Notes: a model not told the origin generated them from the sequence alone. A stretch of DNA of 64,000 nt from Cohaesibacter marisflavi (GCF_900115225.1 NZ_FOVR01000002.1:372001-436000), one strand, 5' to 3'. Counted from the stretch's first letter, positions 18,176-26,612 are shown. Made by a program: numbers and translations.

Positions 18176-18283
18176 CTAGTCAAACAAATTTCTTCACGCT
18201 ACAGTTTCTCGTGGAGCTATTCCTATACACCGGGGCTGGAGGGTTCTGGTGTGTGACCATTCTATGTTCGGGAGGACACAAAC

Positions 18284-19273
18284 ATGATTTCACGTGGTAT
18301 CGCGGCTGCTCTCCTCTGCTGCACTTTCATTGCTGCACCTGCTGTGGCTCAAGACAAGCTCACCATCAAATACACCACGGCTTCGGTTCCTTCGGACCTG
18401 CATACCAAAGCAATGCATGTCTTCAAGGAAGAGTTGGAAAAGAAAGTGCCTGGTCGCTTTGACGTTCAGCTCTATGATTCCGGTACCCTTTTCGCTCAAG
18501 GTGCTGATCTTGACGCTCTGCAGCGTGGCAATGCAGAAATGACCTATTTGTCATTCCAGTTGATCGCTGACAATATGCCTCAATATAGCGTGCTGACGGC
18601 GGGCTATCTGTTCCAGAATGCGAAGCATTATCGCACCTTCCTGAATTCGGATCTGGGTACCGAACTGAAAGAAGCCGTATCCAACGATATGGACGTACAG
18701 CTTCTTGATACATGCTATCTTGGTACGCGCGAGCTGAACTTGCGTGCCGAAAAAGACGTTCAGACCCCTGATGATCTCAAAGGCGTCAAGCTGCGCATGC
18801 CTGGCTCTGATGCATGGTTGTTCCTTGGCCAGGCTCTTGGTGCAAGCCCCACTCCGCTGCCATTCGGCGAAGTGTATCTCGGCCTGCAGACTGGCACTAT
18901 CGATGCTCAGGACAACCCGCTGCCAACGGTTGAAGCTGCTAAATTCTACGAAGTTACAAAGCAGATCACTCTGACCGACCACCTTGTTGATGGTCTCAAC
19001 ATTGCCGTGAACAACCAAACCTGGGAACAGCTGAGCGAAAGCGAAAAAGCTGCCATGGTCGAAGCTGCTCAGGCATCTTGTGACTGGAACAACGAACAGC
19101 GCTACAAGGAAGAAGCCCGTTTGATCGACTTCTTCAAGGAAGAAGGTCTGAAAGTCACAACGCCGGATGTTGATGCATTCCGCAAACATGTGCAGGACTT
19201 CTACTTCAGCTCGGATCGTTCCAAAAACTGGCCGGAAGGCTGGGTCGAAAAGATCAACGCAATGGCCGAATAA
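18284..19273 (+). CDS. dctP: TRAP transporter substrate-binding protein, DctP type
   Basis: A 329-residue periplasmic binding protein: signal peptide to about residue 22 (APAVA-QDK), then the DctP fold with KYTTASVPSDLHTKAM at the start, the RGNAEMTYLS strand, LRMPGSDAW and the segment GLQTGTIDAQDNPLP near the conserved helix. DctP proteins bind carboxylates, often sugar acids, through a conserved arginine; LRMPG holds that candidate. GGGAGGAC sits before the ATG. As first gene of a three-gene TRAP operon divergent from the rhamnosidase operon it probably imports an acidic sugar or oligosaccharide. Confidence 0.9.
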   Translation: MISRGIAAALLCCTFIAAPAVAQDKLTIKYTTASVPSDLHTKAMHVFKEELEKKVPGRFDVQLYDSGTLFAQGADLDALQRGNAEMTYLSFQLIADNMPQYSVLTAGYLFQNAKHYRTFLNSDLGTELKEAVSNDMDVQLLDTCYLGTRELNLRAEKDVQTPDDLKGVKLRMPGSDAWLFLGQALGASPTPLPFGEVYLGLQTGTIDAQDNPLPTVEAAKFYEVTKQITLTDHLVDGLNIAVNNQTWEQLSESEKAAMVEAAQASCDWNNEQRYKEEARLIDFFKEEGLKVTTPDVDAFRKHVQDFYFSSDRSKNWPEGWVEKINAMAE

Positions 19274-19288
19274 GGAGCATTTGCTGCT

Positions 19289-19795
19289 ATGGCTAATATC
19301 CTTTCAAAGGATATGCTGCTCGCAACCGGTCGCCTTTTAAAAAAGGCGGCCGACGCGATCGGCGTCCTGCTCTTCCTGTTCGCCTTTGGCGGGTTCATTG
19401 TACAGATCTTCTATCGCTATGTGATGAACGCGCCTCTTCTGTGGACGGAAGAAATCACGATGATCGCATTCATTTGGACCGTGTTCTGGGCGGCTGCATT
19501 CATGACGCCGGTTCAGTCTCATGTGTCTTTCGATGTGGTTTACGACGTCGTAAATCCCAGAACGCGCAGGATGTTCAGCATCATTTCCATGTTGGCACTG
19601 TTCATCTCTTTCGTGCTGCTGGTTCCGGCCACATGGGATTATCTCCAATTCCTCACCCGCAAAAAAAGCTCTGTTCTGCGTTTGCCCATGTATTGGATCT
19701 ACGGCTGCTACATGCTGTTTATCCTGGGTTTTATCGTTCAGGCCGCCTATCGGCTGTACGGTTTGCTGAGCCAGAAGTGGGAAAAATATATTTAA
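19289..19795 (+). CDS. dctQ: TRAP transporter small membrane subunit, DctQ type
   Basis: A 168-residue subunit with four predicted membrane helices and the family sequence FYRYVMNAPLLWTEEITM in the loop after helix 1. It would associate with the large DctM subunit encoded 15 bases downstream. The start follows AAGGAGC 9 bases upstream. Confidence 0.88.
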   Translation: MANILSKDMLLATGRLLKKAADAIGVLLFLFAFGGFIVQIFYRYVMNAPLLWTEEITMIAFIWTVFWAAAFMTPVQSHVSFDVVYDVVNPRTRRMFSIISMLALFISFVLLVPATWDYLQFLTRKKSSVLRLPMYWIYGCYMLFILGFIVQAAYRLYGLLSQKWEKYI

Positions 19796-19810
19796 AAGGG
19801 TTGAGTTAGA

Positions 19811-21115
19811 ATGACCTTCTTCGCAGATCACGCTCTAAGCCTGATGCTGATCATCATGATTGGTATCACGATTGCCGGGCTGCCTATGGGTATCTCGATG
19901 ATCGTTGCCAGTATCTTCTATCTCTTTTTCTCCGGACAAGATGTCGGTCTGGCTGCCGAGAATGTTCTGAACGGTGTGTTCGGTAACTTCGTGGCGCTTG
20001 CGGTTCCTCTCTTCATTTTTGCTGCCAACATCATGAATGCCGGTAAGGTGTCAGACCGAATATTGACCTTTGCCTTGGCGTTGGTCGGGCGCGTGCCCGG
20101 CGGTTTGGCGCAGGTGAATATCATGACGTCGCTTATCTTCTCGGGCATGAGCGGCTCGGCCATCTCCGATGTGGCCGGTGTCGGTAAAGTCCTGACGGAC
20201 ATGATGATCAAGGAAGATCGCTATCCGCGTGGTTTTGCTGGAGCAATCACGGCGGTTTCTGCCGTTGTGGGTCCGATCTTCCCTCCGTCTATCCCTGTGA
20301 TTTTCTACGCACTGATCTCCTCCACATCCGTTGGCGTATTGTTCCTTGGCGGTGTTGTTCCGGCCTTTCTGGTTTGCACCACGCTCGGCATCGCGGTGAT
20401 GATCATGGCCAAGCTGCGCGGGTTCCCGGTTGAGGAAGCTATCCCCCTTAAAGCTTTCCCGATCATTCTGATCCGGGCGCTGCCAGCGCTTCTGATGCCG
20501 ATCATTCTGCTTGGCGGCATCTACTCCGGCGCCTTCACCCCGACCGAAGCGGCCGCAGTTTCAGCCTTCTATGCGCTGCTTTTGGCTGCCTTCGCCTATC
20601 GTGTGCTTGGCTTCTGGTCCTTCATCTCGGTGGTGCGGGAAACGGTCAAGACGACGGCAGTGGTCACCATCGTTCTGTGTGGTGCCTATATCTTCAACTA
20701 TATCGTCACCGTGGAACAGGTTCCCCAGCAGGTCTTCGCATTCTTTGATGCAATGGATCTCAACCGGGTTCAGTTCCTGCTGATCCTGAATGCTCTGTTC
20801 CTGGTTCTGGGTTGCGTGCTTGACTGCTCGACAATCATGCTGGTTGTCACGCCTTTGTTTATCCCAACCGCATTGGCATTGGGTATCGACTTGCACCATC
20901 TGGGCATCGTGCTGGTGTTCAACATGATGATCGGTCTGGTGACGCCTCCATATGGCATCCTGCTGTTCATCATCAAGGCTCTGAACGGGATTCCGCTTGG
21001 TGAAATGATCCGTGAAAGCTGGCTCTTCCTTGGTCTTTTGATCATGCTGCTGCTGCTGCTGACCTTCTTCCCGCAGCTGGTACTGTGGCTGCCTCACTAT
21101 GCAGGGATGCTATAA
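19811..21115 (+). CDS. dctM: TRAP transporter large membrane subunit, DctM type
   Basis: A 434-residue permease with about 12 helices. Family motifs are GMSGSAISDVAGVG, the pro-rich VGPIFPPSIPVIFYA loop, GAFTPTEAAAVSAFYALL and the second-half NMMIGLVTPPYGILLF. It is the sodium-coupled transport subunit of the tripartite system. Operon spacing is 15 bases; a strong terminator follows at 21167. Confidence 0.9.
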   Translation: MTFFADHALSLMLIIMIGITIAGLPMGISMIVASIFYLFFSGQDVGLAAENVLNGVFGNFVALAVPLFIFAANIMNAGKVSDRILTFALALVGRVPGGLAQVNIMTSLIFSGMSGSAISDVAGVGKVLTDMMIKEDRYPRGFAGAITAVSAVVGPIFPPSIPVIFYALISSTSVGVLFLGGVVPAFLVCTTLGIAVMIMAKLRGFPVEEAIPLKAFPIILIRALPALLMPIILLGGIYSGAFTPTEAAAVSAFYALLLAAFAYRVLGFWSFISVVRETVKTTAVVTIVLCGAYIFNYIVTVEQVPQQVFAFFDAMDLNRVQFLLILNALFLVLGCVLDCSTIMLVVTPLFIPTALALGIDLHHLGIVLVFNMMIGLVTPPYGILLFIIKALNGIPLGEMIRESWLFLGLLIMLLLLLTFFPQLVLWLPHYAGML

Positions 21116-21166
21116 GTTTCCTCCCAAACAGGCTTCAATACACTTTCCCAAAGCCTTCAAACTGAG

Positions 21167-21204
21167 AACGGGTGGCCCCAAGCGACGGAGCCACCCGTTT
21201 TTGT
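21167..21204 (+). terminator. Rho-independent terminator of the TRAP operon
   Basis: AACGGGTGGC (21167-21176) pairs with GCCACCCGTT (21190-21199), 13-base loop, followed by TTTTTGTTT. Confidence 0.85.
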
Positions 21205-21424
21205 TTCGTGCGAGGGAAGCAGGAAGTGAACCTTTGTCGCAGGTGAGGAGTTTCGAATGCAAATCGGATAAGCGGGCAGGATAGCTTTGTTTTTAAAGGG
21301 CATTTTGTCGCAGCCTGTGGATGTAAAACGTATTTTATTTTTGTCTATCTAACATTGCATCCAGACCGCATTTCTTTTCAGACAGCCTCCTTGGAAGCGG
21401 TTTCTAAGGTCTGCTTACACAGAG
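21205..21424 (+). promoter_or_regulatory. Leader region of the decarboxylase-channel operon
   Basis: About 220 bases without a gene, between the TRAP terminator and the decarboxylase start. The 21340-21360 part is AT-rich and likely holds the promoter, but I see no confident -35/-10 pair or dyad. The operon must start here, because the preceding genes end at a strong terminator. Confidence 0.35.
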
Positions 21425-22801
21425 ATGCATCCGCGTACGATCGACGTTCTGGTTTTTTCCATCACCTATCAGAGTATTTTCAAGGTGCGAAACGTCGAAA
21501 GATGGATGATGCCAATGCAAGAAGAGTTCGTCAGTTGCCTGAGCGATTTTGGAATGGCGCCGGCAAAAGCTTATCAGCAGATTTCACTAGAGCTCGAAGG
21601 TGACGGTGATCCATATATGGATCTGGGTAGCTTTACAGCTGTGCGCATGGAGCCAGAAGCTGATCGCCTTATCTGCGATCATCTGGGCAAGAATCTTGCC
21701 AATCAAAATGAATATGGTGAAACCACGCACATTCATAAGAGGCTGGTCCAAACCATCGCCGATCTTTTGGGGGCACCGAATGTAGAACATGCAGCAGGGT
21801 GCTCCACGTCTGGGTCGTCTGAAGCCTGTGCCATTGCGATGCTGATGCATAAACTAATTTGGCAAGCCAGCGCATCACGCAGCCAGTTGCAACGCGCTCC
21901 CAATATCGTTCTTGGCAGAAACGCACATTTGGTCTGGCGGAAATTTGCGCTTTATCTGGGCGTTGAAGTGCGGGAAGCGAGCTTCAAGAGGATCAATCGC
22001 TACCCACTGCAAAATGTCGTTGATCTGGTGGATGAAAATACTATTTGTGTGGTCGCCGTCATGGGCTCGACCTTTTCTGGCTTTTGCGATCCGATAGAGA
22101 AGATAAACGATGCGCTTATGAAGCTGAACGCGCGCAACGGCTGGAATGTGGGCATTCATGTCGATGGTGCCATAGGAGGCTTCATTCTGCCGTTTCTTGA
22201 AGATCCCGCAAAACCGGTATGGGATTTCGCTTTGCCTCTTGTCCGCTCAATCAATCTTTCCGGGCATAAATTCGGACTGGTTTATCCCGGTCTTGGTTGG
22301 CTCATTTTGCGAGACCAATCCATTATTCCTGATGCAATGAACATGACGGCGAGCTATCTCACCGGTAACACCCAGTCCTACGCGATTTCTTTTTCTCGTT
22401 CCTCATCTCTTGTTGTGGCGCAATATTTCAATTTCCTTCATTTCGGCCGCGCCGGATATGGAGCGATTATCGAGCGCTGTATGAAAAATGCCCGCTATGT
22501 TGCGGCAAGCCTGGAAGCAATGGGTTGCTTCGATATTATCAGCACCCTTTCATTGCCGGTTATTACTTTCAGCCTTAAGTCGGGCAGCGCTTTGACCGAG
22601 GAAGCGCTGTGCCGAGATCTTGGAGAAAGAGGCTGGATGCTCCCTCATTTTGCAATGCCGCAAAATATAGGCTGCAACGCAATGCGGATTGTCATTCGAG
22701 AGGACATGACCCGCAACAGACTGGATGCCCTGCTTGATGACGTGGCTGACATTCTGAGTAAGCAGGTAAGATGCATTCCCCCATTGAAGCACGCAATTTG
22801 A
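21425..22801 (+). CDS. Glutamate decarboxylase-like PLP enzyme
   Basis: A 458-residue group II PLP decarboxylase, closest to bacterial glutamate decarboxylase (GadA/GadB). Conserved blocks are GSSEACAIAMLMHK (129-143), WRKFALYLGVEVREA, DENTICVVAVMGSTFSG, HVDGAIGGF with PLP-ring Asp247, SGHKFGLVYPGLGW with Schiff-base Lys282, and FSRSSSLVVAQYFNFL. Compared with E. coli GadB, the ring-stacking Gln163 position appears to be His168 and GadB His167 is Arg172, so the substrate may not be glutamate. It would yield an amine such as GABA. The start is uncertain: ATG 21425 has a weak ribosome site, and ATG 21506 or 21515 would remove 27-30 residues. An ion-channel gene follows after 25 bases. Confidence 0.8.
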   Translation: MHPRTIDVLVFSITYQSIFKVRNVERWMMPMQEEFVSCLSDFGMAPAKAYQQISLELEGDGDPYMDLGSFTAVRMEPEADRLICDHLGKNLANQNEYGETTHIHKRLVQTIADLLGAPNVEHAAGCSTSGSSEACAIAMLMHKLIWQASASRSQLQRAPNIVLGRNAHLVWRKFALYLGVEVREASFKRINRYPLQNVVDLVDENTICVVAVMGSTFSGFCDPIEKINDALMKLNARNGWNVGIHVDGAIGGFILPFLEDPAKPVWDFALPLVRSINLSGHKFGLVYPGLGWLILRDQSIIPDAMNMTASYLTGNTQSYAISFSRSSSLVVAQYFNFLHFGRAGYGAIIERCMKNARYVAASLEAMGCFDIISTLSLPVITFSLKSGSALTEEALCRDLGERGWMLPHFAMPQNIGCNAMRIVIREDMTRNRLDALLDDVADILSKQVRCIPPLKHAI

Positions 22802-22826
22802 GATAATCGACAAGGAAAACAGAAGC

Positions 22827-23897
22827 ATGACGCAGAGGGCGATGACTTGTAGAAGGCTGATTGCCGGCACGTTGTTTATCATGTTTTCGTGGATGATTGC
22901 CGCCCCTGGCTATTCTGCTCAGCCGCCGTCTTCAAGCCGCGAGCAACTTGGAACAAAGGCAAGCGTTGCTCTCAACATCAACAAGATCTACGAACTTAAT
23001 GAGTTGAACGAGACCTATGTGATCGACGGCTATCTTGTGACATCCTGGCAGGACGACGGGCTGGTGGAGCGCATAGAAAGCGGTGCAGTCGCCCCGGATG
23101 TCTATGAGAACAGCGCCATTGATAATTTGATAGCCGGTGGCCTACGTATTCCGGCAATTGAATTTATCAATGTGGTTGGGAACCGGTCCGTTGCCAACCG
23201 ACAGGTGGTGATAGGTGAAGACGGCAAGGTTCTTTACAATGAGCGTTTTCAGGCCACCTTCTCAACCCCGATGGACTTTCGCAAATTTCCTTTCGACAAC
23301 CAAATACTGACCGTTCAGCTGGAATCCTTTTCCTACGACAAAACCCGTTTTGAATTTGTCGACCCGAAAGTGTATCCCGAGTTGGTCAATATGGACATGT
23401 TGGCTGAATGGAATATCGTCGACAAACAGGTTTTCATCAGTGATCAGGACTATTCGCACCTGAGCGAAGACGGCAGCAAAACCGAATTCTCACGCTACAA
23501 TCTGAATTTCACGCTTGAACGGAAATGCGACTATTACGTCTGGAACTTCATGCTGCCTCTGATCCTGATCATCACCTCGTCGTGGTGTGTCTTCTGGGTC
23601 GATGACTTTCTCACCAATATCTCGATTGCCTTTACACTCATGTTGACGGTTGTAGCCTTCACCTTTCAGGCAACGAGCCTTTTGCCGCGGTTACCCTACA
23701 CGACCTTCATGGGGATGCTCACGATACTGGGCTATCTGAGCATCTTTGCCAGTATGGTTGTGATTGTGGCGGCCGAGCTCTTCGAGAGGAAATCGGAGGA
23801 TTTTGACAAGGCTAAGCTTATGCGTAGTGCGCGCGTTTTCTATCCGATCTGCATTATCTGCATCATCCTGTTTCAAATTCGTATTTTTGATCTGTAG
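22827..23897 (+). CDS. Pentameric ligand-gated ion channel, ELIC-like
   Basis: A 356-residue Cys-loop-superfamily channel subunit. Signal peptide about 1-31 (GYSA-QPP); extracellular ligand-binding beta domain about 35-235, with the family Pro-loop FPFD at 154-157 and no Cys pair, as in other prokaryotic members; M1 about 237-258 (LPLILIITSSWCVFW); M2 about 262-286; M3 about 292-316; M4 about 336-354. M2-M3 shares FTLMLTVVA and LPRLPYTT exactly with ELIC of Dickeya, including Thr270 (6'), Leu273 (9') and Phe280 (16'). ELIC is opened by primary amines including GABA. The M3-M4 loop is short. Product would be a homopentameric inner-membrane cation channel. Starts 25 bases after the decarboxylase gene. 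Confidence 0.92.
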   Translation: MTQRAMTCRRLIAGTLFIMFSWMIAAPGYSAQPPSSSREQLGTKASVALNINKIYELNELNETYVIDGYLVTSWQDDGLVERIESGAVAPDVYENSAIDNLIAGGLRIPAIEFINVVGNRSVANRQVVIGEDGKVLYNERFQATFSTPMDFRKFPFDNQILTVQLESFSYDKTRFEFVDPKVYPELVNMDMLAEWNIVDKQVFISDQDYSHLSEDGSKTEFSRYNLNFTLERKCDYYVWNFMLPLILIITSSWCVFWVDDFLTNISIAFTLMLTVVAFTFQATSLLPRLPYTTFMGMLTILGYLSIFASMVVIVAAELFERKSEDFDKAKLMRSARVFYPICIICIILFQIRIFDL

Positions 23898-23917
23898 AAC
23901 GCCAAGAGTGAGGCCCC

Positions 23918-25282
23918 ATGGACATCATCAAGACAAGACCGAAAATGGAGGCTGCCATTCTTTCTGGTCTCGTGGTTTCCCTCATCTGCTTTCTGGCTTT
24001 TCTAATCTACAGCAAGTCTGTTGATGTGCTGGAAAAGGAGATCAAGATCGGTCTGCTTTCCAATGTGTCTGCCGCTGCGACAACCATTGACGGCGACCTG
24101 CACAAGACATTTGATAAGTCCACTGCGCGCGACGATCCGGACTATCTGGCAGCTATCAGACCGCTGGAGAAAATCCGTCAGGCATCAGCCAATATTCGGT
24201 ATATCTACACCAATATTCTCAAGGGCGATGATGTCTTCTTCATCCTTAACCCCAGTCCTCAGAATGACAATGATGGTGATGGGCAACCGGATGTGCCTCC
24301 GGCCTTGATGGAACGCTATGATGACGCAGCCCCGGAGCTGATCGAAGCTCTGAAGTCTCAAAAGAAGGTCGTATCCGATCCTTACACCGATAAATGGGGC
24401 ACCTTCATCAGCGCTTATGCGCCCTTCTATGATGCGCAGGGCGCCTTTGTTGGTGTGCTCGGAATGGATCTTCAGTTGAATGATTTCTACAGCCGTATCT
24501 ATCCCATCCGGCTGGCTTTTGAGAAAACTGCCTTCATTGTGGTCTTTATCGGCCTGATCATCGGGCTGCTGACATGGATCTCGCGAAAATATGCTGCCTT
24601 TCTGGGCCAACAGAATGCCTTTTTGCAGTCACGACAAGCACAGAGAGGTGACCATCTTGCTTTGGTCAAACAAAACTTCATTGATCTGCTTGAGGTCTTT
24701 GCAAAAACGCCACAGAAAGACGGTCTGACGCCTTTGATCAAGGTTTGGCTAGAGTATCTAAAAAGCACAGAGGCGCTCGTTCAAGATAAGGAAAATTTCC
24801 GAATTGATGCATTGATGGATGATGTTAAGGCCCGGATGCTCCCTTCCACATCCCTGACTATCTCGACTGATGAGGCTATTCCACCTGTTCTGCTGGCGGA
24901 TAAGAACGTCCTTCAAGAGCTGCTCGTTATCTGTTGCACGCATATTGGAACAATGGCTGGGGCTAATACTGTAACGCTCGATATAAAGCGGCTCGATGAA
25001 GCTGTCGACAGCCTGACGTTTGCAATGGTGTTCAAGGCCCAAGGCCATCACCCAAGCGAGGGAATGTCTGATCGGAACTTAGAACCAGAGTACTCGAAAG
25101 CCGAACTCTACAGCGTGCAGGATCTCGAATTCTTCAAGGCAGTTGCCGCCGTAAAGGCCATGGGCGGCCATGTCAGTTGGCAGGAAGACGCAGAAAACAA
25201 TGAGAATGAGAATTCAAGTCTCTCATTGGAGCTTCCAATAAGCAAATATGAAGAAGACAATGCGCGAGAGGCTGCCGAATGA
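23918..25282 (+). CDS. Cache-domain membrane sensor with degenerate histidine-kinase module
   Basis: A 454-residue sensor. TM1 about 12-31, periplasmic Cache-like domain about 32-195, TM2 about 202-221, cytoplasmic part about 225-454. The Cache part contains IRYIYTNIL and GVLGMDLQL strands and an insertion D117-N-D-G-D-G-Q-P-D125 that fits the DxDxDGxxD calcium loop of thrombospondin type 3 repeats. The cytoplasmic part has an N-box-like position (DKNVLQELLVICCTHIG) without the catalytic Asn and a G2-like end (AVKAMGGHVSWQED, LSLELP) without the glycine-rich lid. No phospho-accepting H-box is visible. It is therefore probably a pseudokinase or binding scaffold. GAGTGAGG precedes the ATG; its stop overlaps the next ATG by four bases. 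Confidence 0.7.
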   Translation: MDIIKTRPKMEAAILSGLVVSLICFLAFLIYSKSVDVLEKEIKIGLLSNVSAAATTIDGDLHKTFDKSTARDDPDYLAAIRPLEKIRQASANIRYIYTNILKGDDVFFILNPSPQNDNDGDGQPDVPPALMERYDDAAPELIEALKSQKKVVSDPYTDKWGTFISAYAPFYDAQGAFVGVLGMDLQLNDFYSRIYPIRLAFEKTAFIVVFIGLIIGLLTWISRKYAAFLGQQNAFLQSRQAQRGDHLALVKQNFIDLLEVFAKTPQKDGLTPLIKVWLEYLKSTEALVQDKENFRIDALMDDVKARMLPSTSLTISTDEAIPPVLLADKNVLQELLVICCTHIGTMAGANTVTLDIKRLDEAVDSLTFAMVFKAQGHHPSEGMSDRNLEPEYSKAELYSVQDLEFFKAVAAVKAMGGHVSWQEDAENNENENSSLSLELPISKYEEDNAREAAE

Positions 25283-26445
25283 AACAGATTACCCCCTTCA
25301 TTCTGGTGCTTGCCGCCTTTGGCATCCAACTGTCATCAGGGATCAACTATATCACTTTTCCGCTCGTGCTCCAGTCGCAGGGAGCAACCAATGCGTTGAT
25401 CGGCTTTATCATGTCCTGCGATATTCTTGCACTGATTGTCTTTTCGAGCAGGATTTCACTGCTTGTCAAAAAGCTCGGTGTGATCAACACCATCATCATC
25501 TGTTCTCTGGTGCGCTGTGCGGTCGTCTATTTCCTGTCTAACAATGACATGATTGTCGGCTGGATCGCAGGCATGTTCATCTATGGCCTCACGACCAATG
25601 CTCTTCTTGTCGTGGTGCAGACCTGGCTGAACATGGTTTCAGTTGGCAAACTCAAGGGCCTGATCATGGGGCTCTTTTCCTCGGCCCTATCGTTGGGTAT
25701 CGCACTGGCCCCCATTATTTTACGCTTTACCGATATGCATAGCCGCTTGCCTTTTATTATCAGCAGTATGATTTCGCTTCTGGTTCTGGCAACCATGTTG
25801 ACGGTTGTCAAAAGTCGCCCGTCTTTTCATTCTGACAAAAGGGCACGCATTGGCTTCGTTTTCAAACATGCCAAACTCATTCTTCTGTCTGCTGTCGTGG
25901 GTGGTTTTTGCTTTTTCGGGCTACCGTCATTTCTCACGATTTACGGCATCAAGAATGGCCTGAAGGCAGAAGATGCCGCTTTGTTGCTAACGATGTTTAT
26001 GCTGGGAAGCGTTACTCTGGGCATGATTGTGAGCACGCTCTCTGCTTTTTACAGTCACTATCGTCTCGTTTTCATCTGTGTCTGTGTCTCGGTCTTCTGT
26101 GCTTCTTTCCTGTCACTTGCAATCTACTCTCATCTGTTTGTCGCTCTGGGCCTGCTTTATCTGTGGGGTGGCTGTATGGGGGGGATCTATGCGCTGGGGC
26201 TGAACATTATCGGTGAACAATTCCGCCAGGAGGACCAGATGTCAGCCAACATGTCTTATACGCTTATGGATGCGCTTGGTGGCATGATTGGCCTTTGTAT
26301 CATCGGCACCAGTATGGATATTGTCGGTGCCGAGGGCTTGTCCTATACCATCGTGGTGGCCGCGATGTGCTATCTGGTCTATTTCTTCAGATCGATAGCA
26401 TCCCGCTTTTCTGTTGTCCGCAATCTAGCCGACCCCGCAACATAA
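25279..26445 (+). CDS. MFS transporter, YcaD-like
   Basis: A 388-residue major facilitator protein with 12 predicted helices and no large cytoplasmic loop. The second half contains LYLWGGCMGGIYALGLNIIGEQF, a segment typical of the YcaD-like MFS group (COG0477), and the half-1 motif NMVSVGKLKGLIMGL. The ATG overlaps the stop of the sensor gene (ATGA), so it is translationally coupled to it. In this operon it could export the amine made by the decarboxylase or take up its precursor, replacing the GadC-type antiporter of classical gad systems. That role is inference. Confidence 0.8.
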   Translation: MKQITPFILVLAAFGIQLSSGINYITFPLVLQSQGATNALIGFIMSCDILALIVFSSRISLLVKKLGVINTIIICSLVRCAVVYFLSNNDMIVGWIAGMFIYGLTTNALLVVVQTWLNMVSVGKLKGLIMGLFSSALSLGIALAPIILRFTDMHSRLPFIISSMISLLVLATMLTVVKSRPSFHSDKRARIGFVFKHAKLILLSAVVGGFCFFGLPSFLTIYGIKNGLKAEDAALLLTMFMLGSVTLGMIVSTLSAFYSHYRLVFICVCVSVFCASFLSLAIYSHLFVALGLLYLWGGCMGGIYALGLNIIGEQFRQEDQMSANMSYTLMDALGGMIGLCIIGTSMDIVGAEGLSYTIVVAAMCYLVYFFRSIASRFSVVRNLADPAT

Positions 26446-26612
26446 ATTTTTCACTTCTTGCGAGCGTTGCACCCTGTTTAAACGGCAGCAATAGAGAGAT
26501 TGCTTCGCCGCATAGTCTGGACACCCAAGGTCAGCGAATGGGTTGCGCGAGCAGTGGATGCCATTTTGCTTCGAATGCCCCTCAGAACCGCTCCTGTGAA
26601 AAGCAATGAGGC

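Noticed and set aside
22827-23897. Channel gene acquired from a eukaryote
   Set aside because: It lacks the Cys-loop pair and long M3-M4 loop of animal receptors and matches prokaryotic ELIC in the pore.
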